Source of the DNA: Nitrososphaeraceae archaeon
Lineage (GTDB): Archaea; Thermoproteota; Nitrososphaeria; Nitrososphaerales; Nitrososphaeraceae
Assembly (NCBI GenBank): GCA_025924135.1
Contig: JAICEO010000002.1
Span: 1-41,202 of the forward strand
Direction: 5' to 3'
Length of the DNA: 41,202 nt
The notes under the pieces were generated by a model, which made no database searches, was not told where the DNA came from, and saw only the letters and a list, made by a program, of their open reading frames with translations. The translations under genes were made by a program, and so were the position numbers. Shown piece after piece: positions 1-8,330 of this stretch; position 1 is the first letter of the stretch; the number at the start of each line of letters is the position of its first letter.

Positions 1-585
1 AAGGAAGTCAAATCATCAGATAAAGAAGAAATAGGTAAAATAAAAAGCGTTGGTGAACATTTTGTTGAGGTTGAAGATGGTGTAATTAGCAAAAAACGTT
101 ACTTTATCTCAAAAAAACATTTGAATAAATTTGACGGAGATAAAGTATATTCTTCACTCTCCAAGGATGAAATATCACAAAAATATCAAAGAGATTCACC
201 GCCTCTTGATACAGAACTAGAACACATGGACAAGGGAGAAAAGGATCATGAACTTATACCCTCGATGGCTCAAGAACCAGGTCTTGAGATACAAACGTCT
301 TCGATGAATGAAGGGTTAAAGATCGCTTGGGATGAAATAATTCACAAACATGTAAGAGCTTCTGATAATGTTGACATTGGAGATGTAGATAAGGTAGGAA
401 ATGAATTTATTGTTGTGAGAGAAGGATTTGCTAATGTTCACCTGTACTATATTCCCAAAAAATATATTATAAAATATGATGGCAGTTCATTATGGTTAAA
501 TCTTTCTTCAACATTGGCATCTGCAAAGTTTGAAAGAAAGAATGAACCTTCAGAAGAAGAAATGGAAAATCTTCTTAACCAATAA
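1..585 (+). CDS. PRC-barrel/DUF2171-like two-domain protein (5' end outside window)
   Basis: The reading frame is open from base 1 to the TAA at 583-585, so the true start lies before the window. A first module (GKIKSVGEHFVEVEDG, then KKRYFISKKHL) and a second (GDVDKVGNEFIVV, then HLYYIPKKYI) share one pattern: a short beta strand with a 'G-x-[IV]-x-x-V' turn, a hydrophobic strand, then a '[FY]-[FY]-I-[PS]-K-K' strand. That pattern resembles small PRC-barrel/DUF2171 proteins. A charged linker rich in Glu, Asp and Ser separates the two modules. No signal peptide or membrane segment is visible in the part present. PRC-barrels usually mediate protein or RNA contacts; the specific role here is unknown. 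A single-domain relative lies at 3071-3277. Domain assignment is moderate and function is open. Confidence 0.6.
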   Translation, partial: KEVKSSDKEEIGKIKSVGEHFVEVEDGVISKKRYFISKKHLNKFDGDKVYSSLSKDEISQKYQRDSPPLDTELEHMDKGEKDHELIPSMAQEPGLEIQTSSMNEGLKIAWDEIIHKHVRASDNVDIGDVDKVGNEFIVVREGFANVHLYYIPKKYIIKYDGSSLWLNLSSTLASAKFERKNEPSEEEMENLLNQ

Positions 586-989
586 TCGATATAGTAGTAA
601 GAAAAGATTTAGATTAACCCTAAATTCTCAACCTTATTTTTCTGAATTTACTAATCGTCTACTTACAAAAATTAACGTATTCCAATATTCTTAATATATA
701 ATAAACTAATGCAATCTTTGCTTGTAAATAGAAAACACTAAAACGGAATTTCCTTCAACTATCTACTTTATTCAGAGTTATTGAACCGTAATGATTATAA
801 TCACTGATGTTTATAATGAAGACTATCCCATGCTATTTGTTTGACTCATGAATTTTTACTTTCTCATTCCTTTGCTAAAGAACCACATTAACTAAATTCT
901 AAATAGATTAATAATAATAATGATAATAATAATTTCTTTAACCTTTATCATTAAATAGTATGTAATACATTTTTATAGTGAATACTTAA
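586..989. other. AT-rich intergenic region, no gene seen
   Basis: About 400 bases between the PRC-barrel-like gene and the PAC2 gene. No ORF with a credible start and composition was found on either strand. It holds a 12-base palindrome (TGATTATAATCA, 792-803) and a run of ATA/AAT triplets near 910-935. The last 25 bases contain a TATA-like TTTTTATAG stretch that may belong to the PAC2 promoter. Confidence 0.5.
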
Positions 990-1835
990 ATGGTACAACA
1001 TACCCAGTTTTCTTCTTATGATGGGAAAACTTCTTTATTTTCCCTTCCCAATACCATAAAATTAAATAATCCTATACTTCTTGCAGGGTTTCCTGGTCCT
1101 GGTTTGGTGGGGTCAATTAGTATTAATTATGTTATAAAAAAATTAGACATGCAACAAATTTTATGTTTCGAGTCAGAATTTATAGTTCCGGGCGTTATAT
1201 TTATGGATGGTAAATTACACCACCCTTTTAGGATTTATTCAAATCTAGATGGAACTATTTGTGCATTGATATGCGAAGCTCCTATAATGATAGATGGAAT
1301 GCATTCAGTATTAGATGCACTTGCTAAGTGGACTGAAGATAATCGTATTAAAGATGTTTTTGTTATTGATGGTATCGCTATTCAGCCGAGATCTACTACA
1401 GACGTTAATCCTAAGGTTCTATCTAATATCGAGCGAAGTCCTATTATTTTATCAAGTGACGATGGTAAATTTATTAATTCCAATACTAACAAAAAGAATA
1501 TAAATATTGAATCTCTTATTGAAGGTTCAACTTCTTTTATAGGAGGTATAGCGGGAGGTTTATTATCTTCATGTATATCACATAATATTTCTTGTTCAGT
1601 AATTTTTATTCCTACTCAATCAGGTATCCCTGATCCAGATGGTGCTGCATTGACACTCGAATTATTACAAAACACAATAGCTAATAACAACTTTAAAGTA
1701 GACACAACAGAATTAAGAAAAGAAGGAGAAGAAATGAAACATAAGTTAAATAACTTGATTAAATCCATTAAACAACAACAGGAACAACCACATTTAATTC
1801 ATGATGGTAAGCATGATCCCATAATGTATTCCTGA
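990..1835 (+). CDS. PAC2 family protein (proteasome assembly chaperone-like)
   Basis: A 281-residue member of the PAC2/archaeal PbaB-type family, related to eukaryotic proteasome assembly chaperone 2. Residues 33-42 carry the signature GFPGPGLVGS, followed by an alternating beta/alpha body (LLAGFPGPG, VFVIDGIAI, SFIGGIAGGLL) typical of the family. The C-terminal 45 residues are a charged helix that could form a coiled coil (KEGEEMKHKLNNLIKSIK). Length is normal. Archaeal members have been linked to chaperone or assembly roles, but a proteasome role here is family inference only. The ATG at 990 precedes the conserved core by about 25 residues and no better start is in frame. It stands alone, with gaps of 404 and 263 bases to its neighbours. 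Confidence 0.85.
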   Translation: MVQHTQFSSYDGKTSLFSLPNTIKLNNPILLAGFPGPGLVGSISINYVIKKLDMQQILCFESEFIVPGVIFMDGKLHHPFRIYSNLDGTICALICEAPIMIDGMHSVLDALAKWTEDNRIKDVFVIDGIAIQPRSTTDVNPKVLSNIERSPIILSSDDGKFINSNTNKKNINIESLIEGSTSFIGGIAGGLLSSCISHNISCSVIFIPTQSGIPDPDGAALTLELLQNTIANNNFKVDTTELRKEGEEMKHKLNNLIKSIKQQQEQPHLIHDGKHDPIMYS

Positions 1836-1936
1836 TTATACTTCTTTGCATTTAGATATTCTCTTCTCTATTTTTTCACTATTTTTATTTTTTTGGAATA
1901 TTCCACTTCATAACTACAATATCCATTTTTTGATTT

Positions 1937-2056
1937 TTAATACAGTTCAAATTTGGTTTTAGATTTACCTAGTCCTAAATCTGTAATACAATAACCAATA
2001 ATTTGAGAATTTTCAAGATCGTCATAACATTTACTTTAAGAAATAATGTTAATCAT
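1937..2056 (-). pseudogene. Small gene with an internal stop (remnant)
   Basis: On the minus strand an ATG at 2056, preceded by a Shine-Dalgarno-like AAGGTT about 8 bases upstream, opens a 40-codon frame interrupted by one TAA at codon 7. After the stop the frame reads SKCYDDLENSQIIGYCITDL and then GLGKSKTKFELY before TAA. The post-stop peptide has a protein-like mix of residues with two Cys. There is no other start codon after the stop. It is either a decayed small gene or chance; no family was recognised. Confidence 0.3.
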
Positions 2057-2098
2057 TTATCTATAACCTTTTAATAAATTAGAGATTATTCAAAGGTA

Positions 2099-2296
2099 AT
2101 GGCTAAAGAAAATCAAAAAAATACAAATAGAGGATTGGCATCCGCCAGTGATGAAACCAGAACAAGAGTTGCGAGAGAGGGTGGAAAGGCGCCTCATGAT
2201 GAAAGAGGATTACAAGCAACTGATGAGGAAACACGAACCAGAGTTGCGAGAGAGGGTGGTAAAGCCTCTCATAGTGGTGGAAGAAAACGCAGTTAA
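2099..2296 (+). CDS. KGG-repeat stress protein (GsiB/con-10-like)
   Basis: A 65-residue, very hydrophilic protein made of two near-identical units, residues 11-33 and 36-58, each ending ETRTRVAREGGKA-x-H. This is the KGG ('stress-induced repeat') motif found in bacterial GsiB and fungal con-10 proteins, which are associated with desiccation and general stress. The two units are also close at DNA level, pointing to a recent duplication. The ATG at 2099 is preceded by AAAGGT, a reasonable ribosome binding site. The C terminus is basic (GGRKRS). Likely intrinsically disordered and cytoplasmic. The direct role in this organism is not known. Confidence 0.8.
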   Translation: MAKENQKNTNRGLASASDETRTRVAREGGKAPHDERGLQATDEETRTRVAREGGKASHSGGRKRS

Positions 2297-2603
2297 ATGA
2301 ATACGAAAATAGATAATGAATATAATCCAATACATTCAATTCTCCTAAACTTCATTTTTTATAATACGTATAAAATTTATCTTACAACATGTATCTATAA
2401 AACTTGTAAAAAGTTTCGTAACTAAAAATCTCGATAAATACTATATCATTTTAATACTATATAATTTTAGATACTAAATTAAAATTAATACATATCATAT
2501 TTGTGGTATAAGAATGATTTCTCTGAATACTACTCTAGAGGAGAAATAAGAGTAAGAAATGGAATGAAAATAATTAATAAAATAAGTTAAATAAAAGAAT
2601 TTT

Positions 2604-2978
2604 TTATGCGGAGTCTGAATAAGAATCTGATGGAGCTAAAGTCGCTGAACCGGTAACAAATTCAATGTCCGTGTCATTAGTTATTAACTCCTCTAAGTTT
2701 TTAATATACATTCGTATAAGTTTAACTCTCAATGTTCGACCTTCGATAACCTCATCCGGCATCTTTTGAAACCGTTTAAAGATTTCCTCTTTCTTTTTAT
2801 TTGTATCCACTTTAGACTTGGAAGAATATACGATCTTTAGCAATACACTTCCCTCCCAATCTTTATAGGAAGTTTCAAGGTGAATCATATCTAATAACAA
2901 TTTTTGATCAACTTTAGGAAATAATTTTGAAGATTCTGCTATAAAATTTTCGTATATGGATATAAGTCGTTCAAGCAT
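2604..2978 (-). CDS. Conserved-looking hypothetical protein
   Basis: A 124-residue soluble protein with no family I recognise. The N-terminal half is predicted helical (LERLISIYENFIAESSKLF). A central strand-rich segment (WEGSVLLKIVYSS) is followed by a Lys/Glu-rich helix and an acidic, Ser-rich tail (SDSYSDSA). No signal peptide, Cys cluster or membrane segment is present. The start is ATG at 2978, with a 92-base gap from the next minus-strand gene upstream (3277-3071). The two could be co-transcribed, since they run in the same direction. Confidence 0.6.
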   Translation of the reverse strand: MLERLISIYENFIAESSKLFPKVDQKLLLDMIHLETSYKDWEGSVLLKIVYSSKSKVDTNKKKEEIFKRFQKMPDEVIEGRTLRVKLIRMYIKNLEELITNDTDIEFVTGSATLAPSDSYSDSA

Positions 2979-3070
2979 TTAAGTTAGTATGAGAAGGAGA
3001 ATCAGAATTAGAATTGGTAAAATTTTTATTTTCCATTTGACATAATCTTATTCAAATTTAAAGTTCTGTT

Positions 3071-3277
3071 CTACAAATCCGAATCTTCATTTATATAAAT
3101 AATACCGTCTTTAATGGATTGAACAGAAGTCTTTGGTATAAGGTATCGATCCTGGGTAATTGAACCAAATGAAGTGATGAGAAATTGGGGCTGCACGGAG
3201 CGAACAATTCCAATATCCTTTCCATTACTAGAATAAAGCGGCTTGTTCACTAGCGATTGCCAATCCTCGACAATCAT
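3071..3277 (-). CDS. PRC-barrel-like small protein
   Basis: A 68-residue protein reading VNKPLYSSNGKDIGIVRSV, then a hydrophobic strand FLIT, then DRYLIPKTSVQSI and a final strand GIIYIN. The order 'G-x-x-I-G-x-V' turn, core strand, '[RK]-Y-x-I-P-K' strand matches the PRC-barrel/DUF2171 fold, which also appears twice in the protein at 1-585. It is a single domain with no additional module. PRC-barrel proteins often act in RNA processing or as binding adaptors. The partner here is unknown. The start is ATG at 3277. Confidence 0.6.
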   Translation of the reverse strand: MIVEDWQSLVNKPLYSSNGKDIGIVRSVQPQFLITSFGSITQDRYLIPKTSVQSIKDGIIYINEDSDL

Positions 3278-3741
3278 ATTATTTCTCTTTGAGTATATGA
3301 ATAAGGTTAGACAATATAAAATTTAATGTTTGAATCTTGAGGGTAATTATTATACAGAATAACTTATCTAAATTATGTTTAGAAGAAATCAATATAATAT
3401 TTCTCTGGGAAATACCATTATAGGAAAATTACTTATTTTATAAATAGTTAAAAATAGTTGCAATCAATTGGAATCCTTTATAAAAGCGTAAGATATTAGA
3501 ATTATTCTCCATTAACTCCTTTATTTTTATTTATCGTTATTATCAATGATTATATTTTAGGTTTTATAGGGATCTTGATTACATATTTGTGTATATTATT
3601 TAGCACATTTAACTTAGTTTTTTTAATAAATTAGAGATATATCGCTATGTTGAAATCATTAAATCTTTATCATTCATATTGGAATGAATCCAAGTATAAT
3701 TATATTAGCTGTTAAATAGTTTATGTAGCTTATATAGAGTA
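3278..3741. other. AT-rich intergenic region, no gene seen
   Basis: A divergent region of about 460 bases between minus-strand and plus-strand genes, so it should contain two promoters. Many TATA-like stretches occur, but none can be singled out. No structured repeat or ORF with credible composition was noticed. Confidence 0.4.
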
Positions 3742-4113
3742 TTGGATATGCCCATTCACGAAACTTGTTTTGAAGATAATGAGAGGTATTTATGCTATGA
3801 TGAACATACTACATTACTGCCAAAGATAGTATCTAATACTAAAAAAGTAAAAAAGATTGCAAAATTAAATTCTAATATAATTAGGCTTTATGATTTAATT
3901 GCGATTAAATTCCCCGGTGAAGGAGAGCTTCTCTCTGGATTTATAACTATTAAGTACAGATATAATTCGAAAAATGGAATAATAACCTATTCAGATGTCA
4001 AATACAGTGATAAAAGAATGGAGAAATATCTTGAAGATAATCCTAATGTTATAAGAAATATAGATTCTTATTTAAAAAATAAAATGTTGGAATCAGAATT
4101 GAAATCTCATTAA
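3742..4113 (+). CDS. Hypothetical protein
   Basis: A soluble protein of 121-123 residues with no recognised family. The frame can begin at TTG 3742 or at ATG 3748; the ATG is the simpler choice. The body contains an alternating strand pattern (NIIRLYDLIAIKFPGEG, then GFITIKYRYNSKNGIITYS) followed by a Lys/Glu-rich helix. Two Cys occur near the N terminus but do not form a metal motif. It converges on the receiver-domain gene at 4147-4512, 33 bases away. Confidence 0.55.
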   Translation: MDMPIHETCFEDNERYLCYDEHTTLLPKIVSNTKKVKKIAKLNSNIIRLYDLIAIKFPGEGELLSGFITIKYRYNSKNGIITYSDVKYSDKRMEKYLEDNPNVIRNIDSYLKNKMLESELKSH

Positions 4114-4146
4114 TTTTTATTGTAGATAAAAATTGAAATAGATTTG

Positions 4147-4512
4147 TTAGTCAGACAGGGACATTTTCACGATATCAACAAGTTTCTTTAAATAAATTGG
4201 TTTATTCAGAAATTTTTCAATTTTAACCTCTTTTAATTCTTCTCCCGTGACATCAAAGGCAGTCATTAATATTACTTTTATGTTGTTATCAATTTCAGCT
4301 ATTTTTTTTACCAATTCTATTCCACTCATTTTAGGCATTCTTACATCGGAAATTACTAAGACATATTTTGTATGGTTTATTTTACACTCTGCTAATGCTT
4401 TTAACGGATCAGTAAAACAATCTACTTTATATCCAGCATTAGTTAGAATTTCTTTAAATAGATTCGTGATATCAATTTCATCATCTATAATCATAATTTT
4501 TTGCCTTGACAA
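4147..4512 (-). CDS. Stand-alone response regulator receiver domain (CheY-like)
   Basis: A 121-residue single receiver domain. The acidic pocket is D10/D11, the phospho-acceptor is D56 in VISDVRMP, the switch threonine is T84 in ILMTAFD, and the conserved lysine is K104 in LNKPI. All key residues of the CheY fold are present and the length is exactly one domain, so there is no output domain. It presumably relays a phosphoryl signal from a histidine kinase encoded elsewhere; no kinase lies in the window. Translation starts at TTG 4512, just upstream of the first strand (KIMIIDDE). Confidence 0.9.
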   Translation of the reverse strand: MSRQKIMIIDDEIDITNLFKEILTNAGYKVDCFTDPLKALAECKINHTKYVLVISDVRMPKMSGIELVKKIAEIDNNIKVILMTAFDVTGEELKEVKIEKFLNKPIYLKKLVDIVKMSLSD

Positions 4513-4913
4513 TACAAATACTGAAAACGATTAAACACTATCAATATAATTAGTTATTGCTTAAAAATTATCTATTTTTTATTTGTTATCTAGTAATGAC
4601 AATATATATAATAATAATAATAAAAAAATGGTAAATTATGAATAGGATAAAAAATTAATATTATACAAATAAAATTTAAAAAAAATTCTAATTATCTGAT
4701 ACTTTAATACACGTATGCATAACTGTTTTAAAATGGACAATTAACATTCATTATAATCAGTCATCCATTGATAATACTCATATATAATTTATTCACTTAA
4801 TACAAGTAAATTCTATTAATCAAGATCCATCATTTTACCAAGAGAGATCTCTAATAATAGAAAAATTCTATTTATATCCTCCTTAATGTACAATAGTTAT
4901 CAATATAATTCTT
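4513..4913. other. AT-rich intergenic region, no gene seen
   Basis: About 400 bases with ATA/ATAATA runs near 4600-4620 and nothing resembling a coding frame or a strong inverted repeat. It should contain the promoter of the receiver-domain gene on the minus strand. Confidence 0.4.
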
Positions 4914-5309
4914 TTAAACCGATACAAATTGTTCCTTCGTTTCATTAATTAAAGGTAAAACTCGATCCATAATTATTTTATCAAAGTTGAGTTCATCTAA
5001 ATCTATACTTAACAACAAAAAGTAATTACCATTTATAGGAATAGTTGCTCTATTTATTTTTTCATATTTTCCAAAAGCATATATTAATTTACCTATCTTT
5101 TGTTCAAATTTTGACCGTGTTCTTTGTCTTGAAATTGCATTAGAAGCATATTCTTCATTCTCTTCTTCCGTAAGGAGGGGATGCAAATTCTCCCGATATT
5201 TTTCATTAAGAATTAATCCTTCTCTATTAGTTAAACCGACCCAACGGATTGATGAGTCAAGGTGTAATATAGTATTTATAAATGAATAAATAAATTCATA
5301 CGGTATCAT
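4914..5309 (-). CDS. Roadblock/LC7-like small protein (DUF6659-like)
   Basis: A 131-residue protein with the layout of the small Roadblock/LC7-like families common in Nitrososphaeria: a helix, a strand pair around WVGLTNREGLILNEKY, a charged helix, then FGKYEKINRATIPING and a strand FLLLSIDL. The 'GLTNREGLIL' turn and the 'I-x-G-x-[YF]-x-L-L-L-S' strand are the best diagnostic parts. Such proteins often pair with small GTPases or signalling proteins, but none is adjacent. The DUF6659 name is from memory and should be tested by profile search. The start is ATG at 5309. Confidence 0.5.
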   Translation of the reverse strand: MIPYEFIYSFINTILHLDSSIRWVGLTNREGLILNEKYRENLHPLLTEEENEEYASNAISRQRTRSKFEQKIGKLIYAFGKYEKINRATIPINGNYFLLLSIDLDELNFDKIIMDRVLPLINETKEQFVSV

Positions 5310-5467
5310 TCTATTATTATGTTATCAGGAAATTAAAAAAGGTTTGTTAATATAAAACCTGCCACTATATAATTAAAAAAATTATTAATTGTTACCATCT
5401 TGATTTCAAATATTAATATACCAGTTAAAAGGCCCTAATTCTGAATTAGTATAATAAGTTGACCCTC

Positions 5468-6586
5468 TTATTTATCAGATCTAGAGAACAACCATTTTCC
5501 CATTCTGGGAAGTACATTTATTTGCGAATAACTACTAGCAATTAAACCAACATGGCCAGTTGGGAACCTCATTAATCTTCTGTCTGTACTTGATACAAGA
5601 TTGTTTAATGCCGCGCTTCCTTCAGGAGAAACAAGATGGTCTTCGTCAGCAACTATATTTAACAAAGGGATATAGATTTTTGATAAATCTATTACTTTAG
5701 AGCCTAATTTTAATTGATTTTTTGCTAAAAGATTATTTTGGTAAATATCTTTGATCCATTGTTTAAATACTTCTCCTGTGATAGGAGGTACATCATATAA
5801 CCACTTCTCTATTCTTAAAAAGTTTTGAACGAATTTTTTATCATCAATATGCTCTAACAGTGTAAAGTATTTGTTCATACCTTGTTTAAATGGTTTAAGA
5901 GCCGAAAAACATGTACGAAGTAATTGGGGTGGCATATTTCCTACGGAGGAGATAATTTTATCTACATCTAATGTTCTACCGAAATTGCCAATAACTGTGG
6001 TATCTTTGCTTGTGTCAATTACAGGAGCTAAAGTTACCAAATTCTTTATCTTACGTTGATGCAAAGTGGTGTACATTACTGACATTGAAGCCCCCATGCA
6101 ATATCCATGAAGGGTTAGCTTATCTATAGAACTTTGATTTAAAATTAGGTTGACGCAATCATCAATGAAATCATTTACATAATCGTCAAAGTTAATATAT
6201 TTATCATTTGCAGTAGGTGGTTTCCAGTCAATAAGGTACACATCATATCCTTGAAATAAAAGATTCTTTATCCAACTTTTATCACCCTGCAAATCTAATA
6301 TATAAGATCTATTAATTAAGGCATATACAACTAAGATAGGAGTTTTAATCGGTCTTTTAAAAATCGGCTTATAATGCAATAACCGATAGATATTTGTTTC
6401 TTTTAATATTTGATGCTCAGTGCTACCTACATCAATATCCTTAGGATTTTGATATAATTGGGTGAATTTATCTATTTTTTCTGATAAATCATGGTTATAT
6501 TTATCTAAAGAGATAGATACATTTGGATATTTTTCTTTGCTTGGAGGATTAGTAGTAGTATTATTTAGCAACTTGATTATCTTCAC
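5468..6586 (-). CDS. phaC: Class III poly(3-hydroxyalkanoate) synthase subunit PhaC
   Basis: Polymerises hydroxyacyl-CoA into storage polyester at the granule surface. The 372-residue alpha/beta hydrolase has the PHA-synthase lipase-like box G-Y-C-M-G with nucleophile C163. D316 lies in ADEDHLVSP and H345 in PTGHVG, giving the full Cys-Asp-His triad. The conserved YLIDWKPP strand is at 117-124. Length (about 370 residues) fits class III PhaC, which needs PhaE. The start is GTG at 6586, inside the last 26 bases of phaE, so translation is probably coupled. The upstream gene in the same operon is phaE. The substrate range cannot be read from the sequence. Confidence 0.95.
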   Translation of the reverse strand: MKIIKLLNNTTTNPPSKEKYPNVSISLDKYNHDLSEKIDKFTQLYQNPKDIDVGSTEHQILKETNIYRLLHYKPIFKRPIKTPILVVYALINRSYILDLQGDKSWIKNLLFQGYDVYLIDWKPPTANDKYINFDDYVNDFIDDCVNLILNQSSIDKLTLHGYCMGASMSVMYTTLHQRKIKNLVTLAPVIDTSKDTTVIGNFGRTLDVDKIISSVGNMPPQLLRTCFSALKPFKQGMNKYFTLLEHIDDKKFVQNFLRIEKWLYDVPPITGEVFKQWIKDIYQNNLLAKNQLKLGSKVIDLSKIYIPLLNIVADEDHLVSPEGSAALNNLVSSTDRRLMRFPTGHVGLIASSYSQINVLPRMGKWLFSRSDK

Positions 6587-7139
6587 TCATTATTATATCT
6601 ATACTTTTTCTTAAATCTCGCACTTCGCGTTTCAATTCTTGCATATCTTTGAGGAGTCCATCTATATCTTCTTTAGAAGAAAGATTTAAGGATAACAGGT
6701 AGGTATTGGATATATTTCTTAATATTTTATTATATTCCGAATAAGCACTCATAAGATCAGAAACAAGGACTCCGAAATCTCTCGATTGGAATAAGTTAGT
6801 AAACGATTCTTCGAGCGTACCTAGAAGAAAACTTCTGTATTTCTTGATATCGTGTTCAGATTGAAGTGAGTATTCAGATTTGTTAGGAGGGATTTTATCT
6901 AACGCCTCGGTGTATGTTTTATTAATTTGAGTTACATAATTTAAATTAAAATATTGTATTTTTGAGGTAATAAGTATAAGATCCTGTAAATTTTGAATCA
7001 GATTTGAAGTTTCTTCTGTTAAAGAAAATGGACTAAACTTGGGTATATTATAGAATTTTTTCCAAAATTCCTGATATTTTTTTAATACTTCTTCAAATTG
7101 ATTATTAGTATTTTCGTGAAAAGATAGACTATCACTCAT
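6561..7139 (-). CDS. phaE: PHA synthase subunit PhaE
   Basis: The partner subunit of class III PHA synthase. The 192-residue protein is almost entirely helical with conserved aromatic positions near the N terminus (KKYQEFWKKFY), a middle RDFGVLVSDLMSAYSEYNK segment, and a C-terminal heptad-like coiled coil (DMQELKREVRDLRKSIDII). Archaeal PhaE proteins are divergent and short compared with the roughly 350-residue bacterial forms. The assignment rests on the 26-base overlap with phaC as much as on sequence. ATG at 7139. It likely binds and activates PhaC at granules. Confidence 0.85.
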   Translation of the reverse strand: MSDSLSFHENTNNQFEEVLKKYQEFWKKFYNIPKFSPFSLTEETSNLIQNLQDLILITSKIQYFNLNYVTQINKTYTEALDKIPPNKSEYSLQSEHDIKKYRSFLLGTLEESFTNLFQSRDFGVLVSDLMSAYSEYNKILRNISNTYLLSLNLSSKEDIDGLLKDMQELKREVRDLRKSIDIIMSEDNQVAK

Positions 7140-7238
7140 ATACCATTGTATATATGAAAAATTATTTATCTTTATTGTTTAGTTTCATATTAATAGAATT
7201 ATAACGTTACTAATAGTAAAGTATCAAATTTCCTTATT

Positions 7239-7367
7239 TTATTCGCCTATAGAAGTATATTCCTTGGAATGGACTTCCTTATAATGAGTTTCTGCTTCGG
7301 CTCGAGAGTGAAATTCCATAGCGCAAATTTGGCATCGGAGCGTTCCAGCATCGTAATCATATGTCAT
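7239..7367 (-). CDS. 42-residue C2H2 zinc-finger microprotein
   Basis: A short frame on the minus strand, ATG at 7367 to TAA at 7239. It encodes one classical finger: C12-x2-C15-x12-H28-x4-H33, with LRCQICAMEF leading into HSRAEAETHYKEVH. The hydrophobic residue positions between Cys and His follow the C2H2 pattern. A TATA-like TTTAAATAATATA about 30 bases upstream (near 7390-7403) would give an almost leaderless mRNA. It lies between phaE and the phasin-like gene, so a role as regulator of PHA genes is possible. That role is inference; one-finger proteins may also bind RNA or protein. Small single-finger proteins are common in this archaeal group. Confidence 0.75.
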   Translation of the reverse strand: MTYDYDAGTLRCQICAMEFHSRAEAETHYKEVHSKEYTSIGE

Positions 7368-7389
7368 ACAAATAGTAACAGTAAAGCCA

Positions 7390-7403
7390 TATATTATTTA
7401 AAC
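7390..7403 (-). promoter_or_regulatory. TATA-like promoter element of the zinc-finger microprotein
   Basis: On the minus strand a TTTAAATAATATA stretch is centred about 30 bases before the ATG at 7367. This is the spacing expected for an archaeal TATA box driving a transcript that begins at or near the start codon. Confidence 0.4.
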
Positions 7404-7543
7404 TCCCTATTTTTTCTGAGAATTATACCGATAAATATTTTTAGTGTAGCGTTGAGATATAACTAACATTCTAACTTTAAAATTACAATAGACATGACCA
7501 AAATTATAAATAGTTTAATGCCCTCAAATATTATGGACAATAG

Positions 7544-8026
7544 ATGACAAATTCTACTGATAAAGAGGACAATCGTAAATACTCTTACGATTCTACACAA
7601 CAGAATAACGAATACAATTTTTATAATACGATAAAAGAAGATACCACTAAGATAGTAAATGAGATAGCAAAAACACAGCCAACTTACATTCAAGCAATTT
7701 CAAATCTTCAAATGAAATTCATTGAAGCTACAAAAAACATTATTAATTCTACACTAGGTTTTCAAAAACAAGTATACGAAACCCTGGATAATACTTCAAC
7801 TTCAACTTTTACAAAACAGCTCGGTAGACAATCAAACGAAATTACAAATAATTTTATAGAATTTAATAATATAAATAATAAATTTATTTCAAGTGTATTA
7901 GAAGTGGCAGGTGACGGGATAAAAAATTATACTAAAACTTTGGATACTATCGTAAAATTTAACGCAAATGTTTTTGAGCAATGGTACTCTTTATTCAAAA
8001 ACAATCAAAATTATAAAAGATCATAA
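7544..8026 (+). CDS. Phasin-like helical protein
   Basis: A 160-residue protein that is hydrophilic and Asn/Thr-rich at the N terminus, then almost wholly amphipathic helix (AISNLQMKFIEATKNII, GFQKQVYETLDNT, NNKFISSVLEVAGDGIKNY, FEQWYSLFK). It has no Cys, no signal peptide and no membrane segment. This resembles granule-coating phasins in size and helix pattern, and it is encoded beside phaEC, divergently. I therefore infer a PHA-granule surface protein; sequence identity to known PhaP families is not evident. A TATA-like TTATAAATA lies about 30-38 bases before the ATG at 7544. Confidence 0.55.
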   Translation: MTNSTDKEDNRKYSYDSTQQNNEYNFYNTIKEDTTKIVNEIAKTQPTYIQAISNLQMKFIEATKNIINSTLGFQKQVYETLDNTSTSTFTKQLGRQSNEITNNFIEFNNINNKFISSVLEVAGDGIKNYTKTLDTIVKFNANVFEQWYSLFKNNQNYKRS

Positions 8027-8330
8027 GAGAGATTCTTCAATTTCTTATAATATTCATCATGCTCTTCTTCTAATTTAACGTACTCAATTGTAGAAATTGA
8101 TGTAATTATTTAAAAATTATGGATGAAAACATCTGTTCTAAGACTATATTATTGTAGCCAACAGTATTTGAACTTAGCATATATAAGAATAACTTTGTTG
8201 AGGTTTATATTTTTAAATATGATTCAAAATTTATAGAAAATACCTGTGAATGTATTGAAATATACAAGAAGAAGAAACTACTACATTTTTAAAAAATAGT
8301 TTTTTCTTTCTTTTAGTATAAGTATAGATA
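8027..8330. other. Intergenic region, no gene annotated
   Basis: About 300 bases. The minus strand has an open 32-codon stretch (8011-8106, reading EYVKLEEEHDEYYKKLKNL) with protein-like composition but no start codon. It overlaps the end of the phasin-like gene and may be a gene remnant. The last 50 bases are T-rich and precede the TTG start of the DUF72 gene. Confidence 0.35.

Noticed and set aside
792-803. 12-base palindrome TGATTATAATCA
   Set aside because: It is 187 bases from the nearest start and expected by chance in such AT-rich DNA.
4600-4630. ATA/AAT runs that could be microsatellites
   Set aside because: Short and imperfect, typical of the base composition.
8011-8106. Open minus-strand frame with protein-like composition next to the phasin-like gene
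   Set aside because: It has no start codon, is 32 codons long and overlaps the end of a real gene; at most a remnant.
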